A stretch of 64,000 bases of DNA from Occallatibacter savannae (GTDB lineage: Bacteria; Acidobacteriota; Terriglobia; Terriglobales; Acidobacteriaceae). The stretch is from NCBI RefSeq assembly GCF_003131205.1, contig NZ_QFFY01000001.1, positions 1,612,001 through 1,676,000 on the forward strand, in the 5' to 3' direction. The notes under the pieces are model-generated. The model did no database searches and was not told the DNA's origin. It saw only the letters and a program-made list of their open reading frames with translations. Of the stretch, positions 26,021 through 35,932 are shown piece by piece; within the stretch, counting starts at the first letter, position 1, and each line of letters starts with the position of its first letter. The position numbers were made by a program, and so were the translations under genes.

Positions 26021-28159
26021 ATGCGTTTTCTGTCGCAAAGACTCAGGACGGGGATCCTGCCGACGCTCGTCGGCATAGGGTTTTTGTTCCTGTGTCCGGT
26101 GAGCGCTCATGCGGATGATCCGGCTGGAAATCCCGCAACCCCCGAGATTCCTTCGCTGACGGGCTCCCATTGGGCCGAACAGGTACTTCTTGGCTCCTCA
26201 AGCGTGGAGCTGAACGGCCCCTGGAAGTTCCACAAGGGTGATGACATGCGGTGGGCGCAGCCCGGATTCAATGATTCCGGCTGGGCCTCTGTCGACCTGA
26301 CGCCTCCGCCCGGTTCCTCTGATCCGTTTCTGGGGACCAGCGGCTTCATGCCGGGTTGGACCGCCCTCGGCAACCGCGGCTACTGGGGATATGCGTGGTA
26401 CCGCCTGCAGGCCAACGTTCAATACGATCCAGGCCTGTCCGCCGGCGGCCTTGAAATCAAAATGCCCAACGACGTGGACGACGCATACCAGGTCTTCGTC
26501 AACGGTCAGCAGATCGGCGAGTTCGGCAAATTCCACAAGTCGGGCGTCACTACTTACATCTCTCTTCCCCGCGCCTTTGCGCTTCCCAAAGACATCAGCG
26601 GCGGGCCCATCACCATTGCCATCCGCGTGTGGATGGATGCCTCAACCCAGCTGACCAATCCCGACTCCGGCGGCCTGCACGGCCCCCCGATCCTCGGTCA
26701 GGCAGGACCGATCGACCGCATGCTCCGGCTCGACTGGGACGCCGTCACTCATTCGCAATTGAGCCGATTCCTCGAGGTCGCCGTTCTTCTCCTCGCGATC
26801 ACGGTTTGCGCAGTTCTCTTCTGGCTCGATCGAAAGGAGAATTCCTACGTCTGGCTCGGAGCGACCTGCATCGCCATCGCTCTCCAGCTCACGGTTTCGC
26901 TCGCCGGAAACTACACAACGCTGCTGCCGGGATGGCTCAATTTCCTGCTGATTGACGTCGTCTTTTCGCCGGCAGTCATCGCACTCTGGATTCTCTTCTG
27001 GGCTTATTGGTTCCGCATGGGGCGCATGGCCCGGATGCACTACATGGTGTGGGGCTTCACCGGCGGTCTCATGCTGACCGTCGCGATGATGCGCGCGCCT
27101 CTGTTCGGCAGTGTCGTCCCGATGCGGTGGCTGATCGTGCTTGCCCCGCTCGCGGTCGTGCTCAAGCTCCTGCTCGGCAGCCTGCTGCTCTGGGTCGCCT
27201 GGGAAGGCATGCGGAAAGACCACACCGGCGCATGGCTGGCCCTGCCGGCACTTGGCCTTGTCGCCGTCTCGCTCTATCAGCAGGAACTGCTGGTGCTGCA
27301 TCTGCCGATGATGTTCTTCCCCTTCGGCATGGCCGTGAACATCAGCCAGATAGCCGTCGTGGTTTCGCTCAACATCATTACCGTGCTGCTCATGCGCCGG
27401 TTCGTGCACTCGCTGCGGCTCCGTCAGCAGTGGGAAGCCGAAATCGATCAGGCTCGGCAGATCCAGCAGCTCTTGATCCCCGAAGCAATCCCCACCGTGC
27501 CGGGCTACGTGCTTGAGACCGAATACCGGCCCGCGCAGGAGGTAGGTGGCGACTTCTTCCAGATCCTTCCCGACGGCAAAGGCGGCGTGCTCATTCTGCT
27601 CGGAGATGTGACGGGCAAAGGCCTCCAGGCCGGCATGCAGGTAGCCTTGATCGTCGGCGTGATCCGCACCCTCGTCGAAACCAGCTTTGAGCCGCACGTG
27701 GTTCTTGAAGGTCTCAATCGCAGGCTTTGCGGCCGTGGACAGTCCTACGCCACCTGCGTAGCAATGCACATCGATGCTGACGGCAAGACAACCATTGCCA
27801 ACGCCGGACACATCGTTCCCTACCTCAACGGCAAAGAACTGACGATGACCGGCAATCTGCCCTTGGGCCTGAATCCATCGGTGACCTTCGACCAGGTCAC
27901 GATGCACTTGAAGCACAAGGATCGCCTGCTCGTCATCACCGACGGCGTCATCGAAGCCAAGAATGCCAAGAACGAGCTCTTCGGCTTCAACCGCGCACGC
28001 TCCATCAGCCACCTACCCGCAGCCTTCATCGTCAAAGCCGCGGAGATCTTCGGACAGGAAGACGACATCACCGTCGTCTCCATCGCGCGTATGGCGCAGG
28101 AGAAAGAAGGCGAGGTCACAACCACCACCTCCTCTTCCCTGAAATCCGAAGTCGCGTAG
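26021..28159 (+). CDS. Membrane-bound PP2C/SpoIIE-type serine phosphatase
   Basis: 712 residues from ATG 26021, which begins a signal peptide (QRLRTGILPTLVGIGFLFLC). Residues about 40-220 form an extracytoplasmic jelly-roll-like sensor (LNGPWKFHKGDDMRWAQPGF, then YRLQANV and VFVNGQQIGEFG), similar to the galactose-binding-like sensors of 7TM-DISM receptors. Seven or so membrane segments follow (about 250-460). The C-terminal 240 residues are a SpoIIE phosphatase: QARQIQQLLIPEAIP, VGGDFFQILP, LGDVTGKGLQAG and ITDGVIEA carry the metal-binding aspartates. Such proteins dephosphorylate anti-sigma-factor antagonists. The frame opens at 25874, but that part lacks a start signal and covers leader hairpins. 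A STAS protein at 50.5 kb is a possible but unproven partner. Confidence 0.9.
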   Translation: MRFLSQRLRTGILPTLVGIGFLFLCPVSAHADDPAGNPATPEIPSLTGSHWAEQVLLGSSSVELNGPWKFHKGDDMRWAQPGFNDSGWASVDLTPPPGSSDPFLGTSGFMPGWTALGNRGYWGYAWYRLQANVQYDPGLSAGGLEIKMPNDVDDAYQVFVNGQQIGEFGKFHKSGVTTYISLPRAFALPKDISGGPITIAIRVWMDASTQLTNPDSGGLHGPPILGQAGPIDRMLRLDWDAVTHSQLSRFLEVAVLLLAITVCAVLFWLDRKENSYVWLGATCIAIALQLTVSLAGNYTTLLPGWLNFLLIDVVFSPAVIALWILFWAYWFRMGRMARMHYMVWGFTGGLMLTVAMMRAPLFGSVVPMRWLIVLAPLAVVLKLLLGSLLLWVAWEGMRKDHTGAWLALPALGLVAVSLYQQELLVLHLPMMFFPFGMAVNISQIAVVVSLNIITVLLMRRFVHSLRLRQQWEAEIDQARQIQQLLIPEAIPTVPGYVLETEYRPAQEVGGDFFQILPDGKGGVLILLGDVTGKGLQAGMQVALIVGVIRTLVETSFEPHVVLEGLNRRLCGRGQSYATCVAMHIDADGKTTIANAGHIVPYLNGKELTMTGNLPLGLNPSVTFDQVTMHLKHKDRLLVITDGVIEAKNAKNELFGFNRARSISHLPAAFIVKAAEIFGQEDDITVVSIARMAQEKEGEVTTTTSSSLKSEVA

Positions 28160-28302
28160 CGCCTGCCCTCGCACAACACACCTCACAAGTCTCCCGCCCA
28201 ACCCCGTGCCGCGTCCTCTGTTCCCGTCAGATTCTGATTGCGAAAATCCTCCCGCCCACGTAGCTTGGCTCAAAGTCTTAAACCTGTCATAGGAGTGCAG
28301 CT

Positions 28303-28626
28303 ATGCATGTGCTTGCGATCATCCTGCAAGAAAATCAGCAGCTGAATCCGGAGATGATTCAGAAGCTCGTCATGTTCATCATCCCGATGATGCTTGTCGG
28401 CTATCTCATTGCAATTTTGCTCTTTGCGGTGCCTAGTTGGTTCATTCTGAAAAAAGCAGGGTTCTCTCCTTGGCTTTCACTTCTCTGCATCGTGCCGACG
28501 CTCGGCACTGTGGTGCTTCTCTTCATCCTCGCCTTCGCCGAGTGGAAGGTGGTTCCTAATCCTCAGGCCGCTGTGATGCCGCCGCCCTACCCGCCTCCGC
28601 CGCCTCCGTACCCTCCGCAGGCGTGA
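28303..28626 (+). CDS. Small membrane protein with poly-Pro/Tyr tail
   Basis: 107 residues with two clear membrane segments (about 24-52 and 60-82), the stretch WFILKKAGFSPWLSLLCIVP between them, and a C-terminal tail of repeated PPPYPP units. Proteins with this layout are common small hypotheticals in which the proline tail may bind partners. GTG and ATG options precede it; ATG 28303 has AGGAG upstream (aggagtgcagctatg context), a good signal. No function is assigned. Confidence 0.8.
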   Translation: MHVLAIILQENQQLNPEMIQKLVMFIIPMMLVGYLIAILLFAVPSWFILKKAGFSPWLSLLCIVPTLGTVVLLFILAFAEWKVVPNPQAAVMPPPYPPPPPPYPPQA

Positions 28627-28688
28627 GACTCCTCACGCAATTCGCAAGGGAGCGAATGCTAGCATCGTGATTGGAAGATAAACTCACG

Positions 28689-30155
28689 ATGTCTGATTCT
28701 GCTCCCTTGAAAAATGGCGCTTTACGGGTCCGCTTTGCTCCTTCGCCGACCGGTTTTTTGCACGTCGGCAGTGCCCGCACGTTCATCTTCAACTGGCTCT
28801 TCGCTCGACACAATCACGGCACCATGGTGCTGCGGCTCGACGACACCGATGTCGAGCGCAACACCGACGCAAGCGTGCAGTCCATCTTCGAAGGCCTCCG
28901 CTGGCTCGGCCTGAACTGGGACGAAGAGTACAAGCAGTCAGAACGTCTCGCGCTCCACCAGAAGGCAGCGCAATCAATCTTCGACAAGGGCCTGGCCTAC
29001 CGCGACTTCACTCCCGCCCACGCCGGCGACGACACGCAAGACTCCACAAAGGGTGCCTGGCTCTTCAACCCCGGCATGCGCGAACTCTCGCGCGAAGAAT
29101 CCGATCGCCGCGCGGCCGCCGGCGAGAAGTTCGCGCTGCGCTATCGCGTTCCCCGCGGTCACGATCGCGTCCTTCAATTTGCCGACGGCGTCTACGGAAC
29201 ACAGACCAAGGCCGCCGACGAAGTCGAAGACTTCGCCCTGCTCCGCTCTGACGGCATGCCCACCTATCACCTCGCCTCATGCGTCGACGACGCCGACCTG
29301 CGCATCAGCCACATCATCCGCGGGCAAGACCACCTCACCAACACCTTCAAGCACCTCCTGATCTTCGAGGGGCTTGGAGCCGAAGCGCCGCACTTCGCGC
29401 ATCTTCCCCTGCTGGTCGCGCCAGACGGCACCAAGCTTTCCAAGCGCAAACACGGCCCGGTCGTAAGCGTAACCACTTATCGCGATGCCGGCTTCCTGCC
29501 CCAGGCATTTGTGAACTTTCTCTGCCTCCTTGGCTGGTCCCCGAAAAACGATCGCGAATTTCTCACGCTCCCGGAACTGACCGAACTCTTCTCGCTCGAA
29601 GGCGTCAATCGCGCCAACGCCGTCGTGAACTTCAAAGACGAAGACCCCTTCGACCCCAAGGCCGTCTGGCTCAACTCCGAACACATCCGGGCGCTTCCCG
29701 TCGACCAGCTGAGCGCATTGCTGCTTCCCTTCTTTGAACGAGCCGGCTTCAACGCGTCGTCCGAAAAAGTAAAGGCCGTCACGCCGCTCATCCGCGAGCG
29801 AATCAAGCTCCTGTCCGAAGCCGTCAGCGCAGCCGACTTCTTCTTCGTCGACGAACTCCCGCCCTACGATCCCGCCGAGCTGATCCCGCAGAAAGGCGAC
29901 GCCGCACTCGCTCGCCGCGTCCTCGAGAAAGCGCTCCAGGTTCTGCGCGGCACCGAATTCACTCACGACCCGCTCGACGCTGCCCTCCGCGCAGCAGCCG
30001 CCGAGTTAGGCGTCAAAGCCGGGCCGATGTTTCAACCCATCCGCGTAGCCGTCTGCGGCCGCAAGAACGCGCCTCCACTCTTCGAAACCATGACCGTCCT
30101 CGGCCGCGACGTCTGCCTCAAACGAATCGAAGAAGCCCTGACGAAACTTGGCTAA
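28689..30155 (+). CDS. gltX: Glutamyl-tRNA synthetase
   Basis: 488 residues from ATG 28689. The class I motif is seen as [16 protein letters not shown] near the N-terminus (HIGH variant HVGS), and KLSKRKHG is the KMSKS equivalent at about residue 245. The C-terminal helical anticodon-binding domain of the bacterial enzyme follows. It charges tRNA-Glu; a separate glnS lies 1 kb away, so this enzyme is probably discriminating. The frame also opens at TTG 28671, six codons upstream; GGAAG serves either start. REP-like repeats begin 22 bp after the stop. Confidence 0.96.
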   Translation: MSDSAPLKNGALRVRFAPSPTGFLHVGSARTFIFNWLFARHNHGTMVLRLDDTDVERNTDASVQSIFEGLRWLGLNWDEEYKQSERLALHQKAAQSIFDKGLAYRDFTPAHAGDDTQDSTKGAWLFNPGMRELSREESDRRAAAGEKFALRYRVPRGHDRVLQFADGVYGTQTKAADEVEDFALLRSDGMPTYHLASCVDDADLRISHIIRGQDHLTNTFKHLLIFEGLGAEAPHFAHLPLLVAPDGTKLSKRKHGPVVSVTTYRDAGFLPQAFVNFLCLLGWSPKNDREFLTLPELTELFSLEGVNRANAVVNFKDEDPFDPKAVWLNSEHIRALPVDQLSALLLPFFERAGFNASSEKVKAVTPLIRERIKLLSEAVSAADFFFVDELPPYDPAELIPQKGDAALARRVLEKALQVLRGTEFTHDPLDAALRAAAAELGVKAGPMFQPIRVAVCGRKNAPPLFETMTVLGRDVCLKRIEEALTKLG

Positions 30156-30177
30156 GTGTCAACCAACACCAAACTGT

Positions 30178-30415
30178 GCCGAAGCAAGAAGCGTCGGGGC
30201 GCGACTTCGACCTGCACAAACGATTCGCCGAAGCAGAAAGCGTCAGGGCACAAGTTTGATCTCAATCGACGATTCGCCGAAGCAAGAAGCGTCAGGGCAC
30301 AAGTTTGATCTCAATCGACGATTCGCCGAAGCAAGAAGCGTCAGGGCACGACTTGAGTCGTGCCGTCCTTCGCCCCTTGAACGCCGGGCTTTAGCCCCTG
30401 CTTCCGCCTCTTCAA
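30178..30415 (+). repeat. REP-like array A (four units, 49-bp period)
   Basis: The core GCCGAAGCAAGAAGCGTCAG, with small variation, begins at 30178, 30227, 30276 and 30325, exactly 49 bp apart. The last unit ends in the palindrome GGCACGACTTGAGTCGTGCC. After a short spacer comes the second hairpin, GGGCTTTAGCCCC (about 30390-30402). This two-hairpin unit recurs at 33.5, 35.8 and 44.5 kb and, inverted, at 30.9 kb. Confidence 0.88.
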
Positions 30416-30863
30416 AAATTCGCTTCCGAACGGATACTCCCCCGCGCTCTGGACCAGCCCCGCCCTGATCGGATTGCGATCGATATACTCACGATGCCGA
30501 CGAAAGCTCTCCTCGTGCAAAAATCTGCACGTCCGAATAACTCCTCTGCCAGACTTCGCCGCAGAACCCAAGCTCCTTCTTTGCGCGGAACGAGAATCCC
30601 CCTTTGATCAATTGCATCGCTCTTTCAACACTCATTTCGGGAGGCACTGTCATCAGAACGTGAACATGATCCGGCATGATGACGAAGTCGTGGATGAGGA
30701 TCTTCCTCGTCCGCATCTGTTGCCGTAGGACCTCAATCAAGAGCTCCGCCATACAGGTGGTACGAAAGAGCGCTCTACTCTGCGCGGTTCGGGTAGTCAC
30801 AAAGAATGTCCTTGCCGCGAATGATGCGGCGCGGGCATCTGAGGATCGGCTCGGCTTTGCCAT
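30341..30863 (-). pseudogene. REP-associated tyrosine transposase (RAYT), frameshifted
   Basis: Two minus-strand frames together give one RAYT of about 174 residues. The 5' part (30863 to about 30520) carries FFVTTRTAQSRALF and HDFVIMPDHVHVLMT with the HUH-type HVH motif, then GEVWQRSYSDVQIF. The 3' part continues with HEESFRRHREYIDRNPIRAG and EYPFGSEFLKRRK, the usual RAYT ending. The junction lies in a run of five T residues on the minus strand, near 30520-30525. RAYTs are IS200/IS605-like single-strand nucleases that spread REP sequences. Inverted REP-like sequences flank it. It may be inactive, a sequencing error, or read by frameshifting. Confidence 0.88.
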
Positions 30864-30867
30864 TGCA

Positions 30868-30945
30868 GGGGCTGAAGCCCTCGACCTTTCTCTCTTTATC
30901 CGGCACGACTAAAGTCGTGCCCTGACGCTTCTTGCAGCCCCTGCC
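30868..30945 (-). repeat. Inverted REP-like unit on the 5' side of the RAYT gene
   Basis: GGGGCTGAAGCCC and the palindrome GGCACGACTAAAGTCGTGCC (30902-30921), followed by CTGACGCTTCTTGC, are the reverse complement of the array A unit. With array A they bracket the transposase as an inverted pair. Confidence 0.85.
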
Positions 30946-31141
30946 GCCAGGAACCTGCTGTGCTTCCCGAGATAGAATGCACAAGTTCACTCCGTGATTG
31001 CGAAGCTACTTGAGCTGGGTTCTGCTTTTGACATCCTATGCAACCACAGATCTCAGCGACGTGATCATCGATACAGCTGCTCATCGAGCAGATCGCCAGC
31101 CCGACACACGGGTGCCCGCCCTTTCATGGAACAATAAAGGA

Positions 31142-32854
<1,713 letters not shown>

Positions 32855-32943
32855 TCGCCGATCCTCTCAAAACGAGTGGGTGCCCCAGAGCCTGCACTGA
32901 GCGAAGTCGAAGTGTCTCGCTTCCGAGACCCGGGAAGCTACCG

Positions 32944-32992
32944 GCTGAGAGCTGAAAGCTGAGAGCTAGGAGCTAAGAGCTAAGAGCTAAAG
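32944..32992 (+). repeat. Heptanucleotide tandem repeat 1
   Basis: Seven successive 7-bp units: GCTGAGA, GCTGAAA, GCTGAGA, GCTAGGA, GCTAAGA, GCTAAGA, GCTAAAG. The array stops 4 bp before the stop codon end of the minus-strand DsbD-alpha-like gene, between it and glnS (convergent). Confidence 0.85.
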
Positions 32993-32996
32993 GACT

Positions 32997-33509
32997 CTAC
33001 TTCCCAATCACATCAATCGGAACCGTAATCGTCTTCGGCGGCAAACACTGCGTCTGATCGCACGCCTGGTAGCGCAGCTTCGCTTCAACCAGGTGATTGC
33101 CCGGCGTGCTCACGATCTTCGCCTGAATCGCAAACTCGCCTGTGTAGACAGAGAGCTTCTGGTCCGGATCGGCAGGAAGAGTGAAGTCAGTCCCCGCCGG
33201 ATACGTTGCGTTCGCGAGCTTCACCCCCGCGCCCTCCGGCACCGAGAAGACCGTAGGAATCAGATACTCCGCACGCGGCGTGTGCGAGTTGATATGCAGG
33301 TTCTGCTGGATGCGGAAATGTAAGGTCACCGGGCTGGCCTTGCCCGCAGGAACCTCGACCTGTTCGGGAGACAGATACTCAACAGCCTGCGTCTTCACCA
33401 CAGACTGATGCGGAGAATTGGAGAGAGGATCCTGCTGGCTCATTCCAATCTCGGCTGTTGCTACGAACACCGCCCCCGCAAGAAGCGCCAGGGCACGACT
33501 AGATCGCAA
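32997..33509 (-). CDS. DsbD N-terminal-domain-like exported protein
   Basis: About 170 residues if translation begins at TTG 33509, which gives a good signal peptide (MRSSRALALLAGAVFVATA). The frame extends to 33800, but the extra part is a repeat array encoding a 16-residue repeat (CFGDLCSGLKEWCDAS) and is unlikely to be protein. The mature part matches the periplasmic DsbD-alpha domain: LHFRIQQNLHINSHTP, an Ig-like fold and the cysteine pair YQACDQTQCLPP, which exchanges disulfides. There is no membrane or thioredoxin domain, so it is a stand-alone alpha domain, perhaps a partner of the TlpA protein encoded upstream. The native start may have been overwritten by repeats. Confidence 0.75.
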   Translation of the reverse strand: MRSSRALALLAGAVFVATAEIGMSQQDPLSNSPHQSVVKTQAVEYLSPEQVEVPAGKASPVTLHFRIQQNLHINSHTPRAEYLIPTVFSVPEGAGVKLANATYPAGTDFTLPADPDQKLSVYTGEFAIQAKIVSTPGNHLVEAKLRYQACDQTQCLPPKTITVPIDVIGK

Positions 33510-33755
33510 CCGATGATCGCCGAAGCAACAAACGTCAGGGCACGACTTCAACCGCAACCGACGATCGCCGAAGCAAGAAGCGTCACACCACTCCTTCAAC
33601 CCCGAACAAAGATCGCCGAAGCAAGAAGCGTCACACCACTCCTTCAACCCCGAACAAAGATCGCCGAAGCAAGAAGCGTCAGGGCACGACTTCAGTCGTG
33701 CCGTTACTTCGCCTCTTTTGAACTCCGGGGCTTTAGCCCCTGCTTTAAACTTACC
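33480..33755 (+). repeat. REP-like array B (four units, 48-bp period)
   Basis: The core GCCGAAGCAA begins at 33519, 33567, 33615 and 33663, exactly 48 bp apart, and a partial unit (AAGAAGCGCCAGGGCACGAC) lies at 33480-33499. The last unit ends with GGCACGACTTCAGTCGTGCC, and a second hairpin, GGGGCTTTAGCCCC, follows near 33727-33740. Because the period is a multiple of three, one minus-strand frame stays open through the array. Confidence 0.9.
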
Positions 33756-33796
33756 GCGCCCCGCAACAAGCCAGCGGTTGAGAATCGTCGACGCAA

Positions 33797-34498
33797 TCAC
33801 TGTCCTTCTCCCATCGCCTTGCGTACATGCGCTTCCATGTCGTCTTTCGAACTGATCCCAAGCTGCATCGCCACAACCTTGCCGTCCTTGTCGACGTACA
33901 CCGACGTCGGCATGGCATCAAGGCCGCCGTACTCCGTCGCCAGACTGTCGCCATTGATCAGCACGGGGTACTGCATATGCTCTTCTTTCACGAACTTTGC
34001 AATCGCCGCCTTGTCGTGCGCCCATCCCTCTTTGTCCTCGGGCTTCAGGTCGTCGCCTTCCGTGGAGATGCCGATAATCTGCAGGCCCTTCGGTCCGTAC
34101 TCATTCTGCAAATCGACGAGCCACGGAGTTTCAATCTTGCACGGGCCGCACCACGTTGCCCAGAAGTTGATGAGCAGCGGCTTGCCCTTGTAGCTGGCAA
34201 GCGAAACCTTGTTCCCGCTGAGATCTTCGAGCGTGAAGCCGGGCGCCGGCTTGCCCGTCAGCGAACCTCCTCCAGCCGGAACATCCCCCGCTGCGGCAGG
34301 GATAAGTTCCGCGTGCGAAGCCGACGCCAGAGCGCGCTCCGCCGCCTGCTTGCGATACATCCAGTTAGCCCACCCCGCCCATGCGAACACAGCCAGAATG
34401 AGCAGCGTGATTCCAATTACGATCGTATTCCGCTTCAAGGGAAAGACCTGGACCTCTCTGCCTCTATTGTACGAGCGCAGCCGTGCGGCGCTTGTCAT
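33797..34498 (-). CDS. TlpA-family thioredoxin-like disulfide reductase
   Basis: 233 residues. One N-terminal membrane anchor (about 26-44, TIVIGITLLILAVFAWAGWA) is followed by a periplasmic thioredoxin fold with the active site NFWATWCGPCKIETPWL and the cis-Pro loop DAMPTSVYVDKDGKV. TlpA/ResA proteins reduce specific periplasmic disulfides, often for cytochrome maturation. ATG 34498 has no ribosome-binding site; TTG 34438, immediately before the Lys-Arg and membrane segment, is a plausible shorter start, since a -10-like TACAAT lies between the two. The DsbD-alpha-like gene follows, separated only by array B. Confidence 0.9.
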   Translation of the reverse strand: MTSAARLRSYNRGREVQVFPLKRNTIVIGITLLILAVFAWAGWANWMYRKQAAERALASASHAELIPAAAGDVPAGGGSLTGKPAPGFTLEDLSGNKVSLASYKGKPLLINFWATWCGPCKIETPWLVDLQNEYGPKGLQIIGISTEGDDLKPEDKEGWAHDKAAIAKFVKEEHMQYPVLINGDSLATEYGGLDAMPTSVYVDKDGKVVAMQLGISSKDDMEAHVRKAMGEGQ

Positions 34499-34571
34499 TG
34501 AACTGTAAGCGAAGGCTCGCAGCCTGCAATCTCACGCAATCGCTCTCAGGCCCTGACTTCTGATCCCTCGT

Positions 34572-34662
34572 CTCAGGGCTCTGATCTCTGGTCTCTGACA
34601 ACTGACCACTGATCACCGATGACTGATGACTGAAGACTGGCCGCTGGCCACTGGCCACTGGC
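34572..34662 (+). repeat. Heptanucleotide tandem repeat 2
   Basis: Thirteen 7-bp units in register: CTCAGGG, then CTCTGAT, CTCTGGT, CTCTGAC, AACTGAC, CACTGAT, CACCGAT, GACTGAT, GACTGAA, GACTGGC, CGCTGGC, CACTGGC, CACTGGC. The core CTG is kept at the same position in nearly every unit. The array ends 22 bp before the kdsD start codon. Confidence 0.85.
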
Positions 34663-34684
34663 CCGGTGTTACCATCAGAAACCA

Positions 34685-35680
34685 ATGAATCCAAACAACC
34701 AGCAGGACTGCCTCACCCCGGCGGAACTGGTTCGCACCGAGGCTGCCGCCCTTGAGGCGCTGGCGAAGCGTCTCGACGGGCCCATGCTGGCGGACTTCGA
34801 CCGCGCCGTCGATCTGGTCGTTCGCTGCGGAGAAAGCAATGGCCGCGTGGTCGTCACCGGCATGGGCAAAAGCGGGGTCATCGCGCAGAAGATTTCAGCG
34901 ACGCTCAGTTCCACTGGAACACCCGCCCTCTTCCTCCACCCCGCAGAAGCGGTGCACGGCGATCTCGGCGTGCTGATGCCCGGCGACGTCGTCGTTGCCC
35001 TCTCCGCCAGCGGCGAGACAGAAGAGATTCTCCGGCTGCTCGCCACACTCAAGCGCAAAGGCGATGCGCTCGTAAGTTTCTGCTGCAACCTCCAGTCCAC
35101 CCTCGCGCAGGCCAGCGATGTTGCGCTCGATTGCAGCGTGGAGCGCGAAGCATGCGGTCTCAATCTCGCGCCCACTGCGAGCACAACGTCGATGCTCGCT
35201 CTGGGAGACGCGCTTGCAGTTGCCGTGAGCCTGCGCAAGGGATTCAAGGCCGAAGATTTCGCCGAACTTCATCCCGGCGGCAAACTCGGCAAGCAACTCG
35301 CCAAAGTCCGCGACCTGATGCATGTCGGCGAGCATCTCCCGTCCGTCGCACCAGCAACCCGAATGTCCGACGTGATCTTCGAGATGTCCTCAAAGAAACT
35401 CGGCATGACGACCGTGCAGGAAAACGGCAAGCTGCTCGGCGTAATCAGCGACGGCGACCTCCGCCGGTTGCTCGAGCGCGAAGGCGGCGCTGCCCTCAGC
35501 AAAACCGCTGGCGAAGCCATGAACGCCAACCCGCGAACCATCGCCGCAGGAGAACTCGCAGCCCGCGCCCTCGCCATCCTCGAAGAGCGCAAAATCACCT
35601 CCCTCGTCGTCACCGATGCAACCGGCAGGGTAGAAGGCGTCGTCCACCTCCATGACCTCTGGGGCGTCGAACTGATCTAG
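34685..35680 (+). CDS. kdsD: D-arabinose 5-phosphate isomerase (KpsF/GutQ family)
   Basis: 331 residues. An SIS sugar-isomerase domain (about 40-175) has GRVVVTGMGKSGVIAQKISATLSSTG-like phosphate binding and the HPAEAVHGDLG motif of arabinose-5-phosphate isomerases. Two CBS domains follow (about 205-331; VISDGDLRRLLE ends the first). The enzyme converts ribulose 5-phosphate to arabinose 5-phosphate, the first step to Kdo for lipopolysaccharide, which points to a Gram-negative envelope. No ribosome-binding site is evident and the 7-bp repeat array ends 22 bp upstream. No other Kdo gene is in the window. Confidence 0.95.
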   Translation: MNPNNQQDCLTPAELVRTEAAALEALAKRLDGPMLADFDRAVDLVVRCGESNGRVVVTGMGKSGVIAQKISATLSSTGTPALFLHPAEAVHGDLGVLMPGDVVVALSASGETEEILRLLATLKRKGDALVSFCCNLQSTLAQASDVALDCSVEREACGLNLAPTASTTSMLALGDALAVAVSLRKGFKAEDFAELHPGGKLGKQLAKVRDLMHVGEHLPSVAPATRMSDVIFEMSSKKLGMTTVQENGKLLGVISDGDLRRLLEREGGAALSKTAGEAMNANPRTIAAGELAARALAILEERKITSLVVTDATGRVEGVVHLHDLWGVELI

Positions 35681-35720
35681 AACTGGTAGTCAGAAATGTT
35701 TTGAAAGGGCACGGATTTAT

Positions 35721-35886
35721 CCGTGCCGCTAAACTGCTCAAAACGAGCTCCGGGCTTCAGCCCCTGAGGGAAGGCTGATCTAAAGTCGCAACCAACGATC
35801 GCCGAAGCAACAAGCGTCAGGGCACGACTTCAGTCGTGCCGTTACGAGCCCTTTTTCATCCCGGGGCTTTAGCCCCTGAAGGGAAC
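35721..35886 (+). repeat. REP-like unit C between kdsD and the SDR gene
   Basis: A single unit: GCCGAAGCAACAAGCGTCAG, then palindrome GGCACGACTTCAGTCGTGCC (about 35820-35839), then GGGGCTTTAGCCCC (about 35864-35877). A related short hairpin, GGCACGGATTTATCCGTGCC, lies at about 35718-35737, followed by GGGCTTCAGCCC. Confidence 0.85.
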
Positions 35887-35932
35887 CCTGTTCCGCGCTT
35901 TAAGCTGTTGATGCGACAGCGTACTCCCGAAC

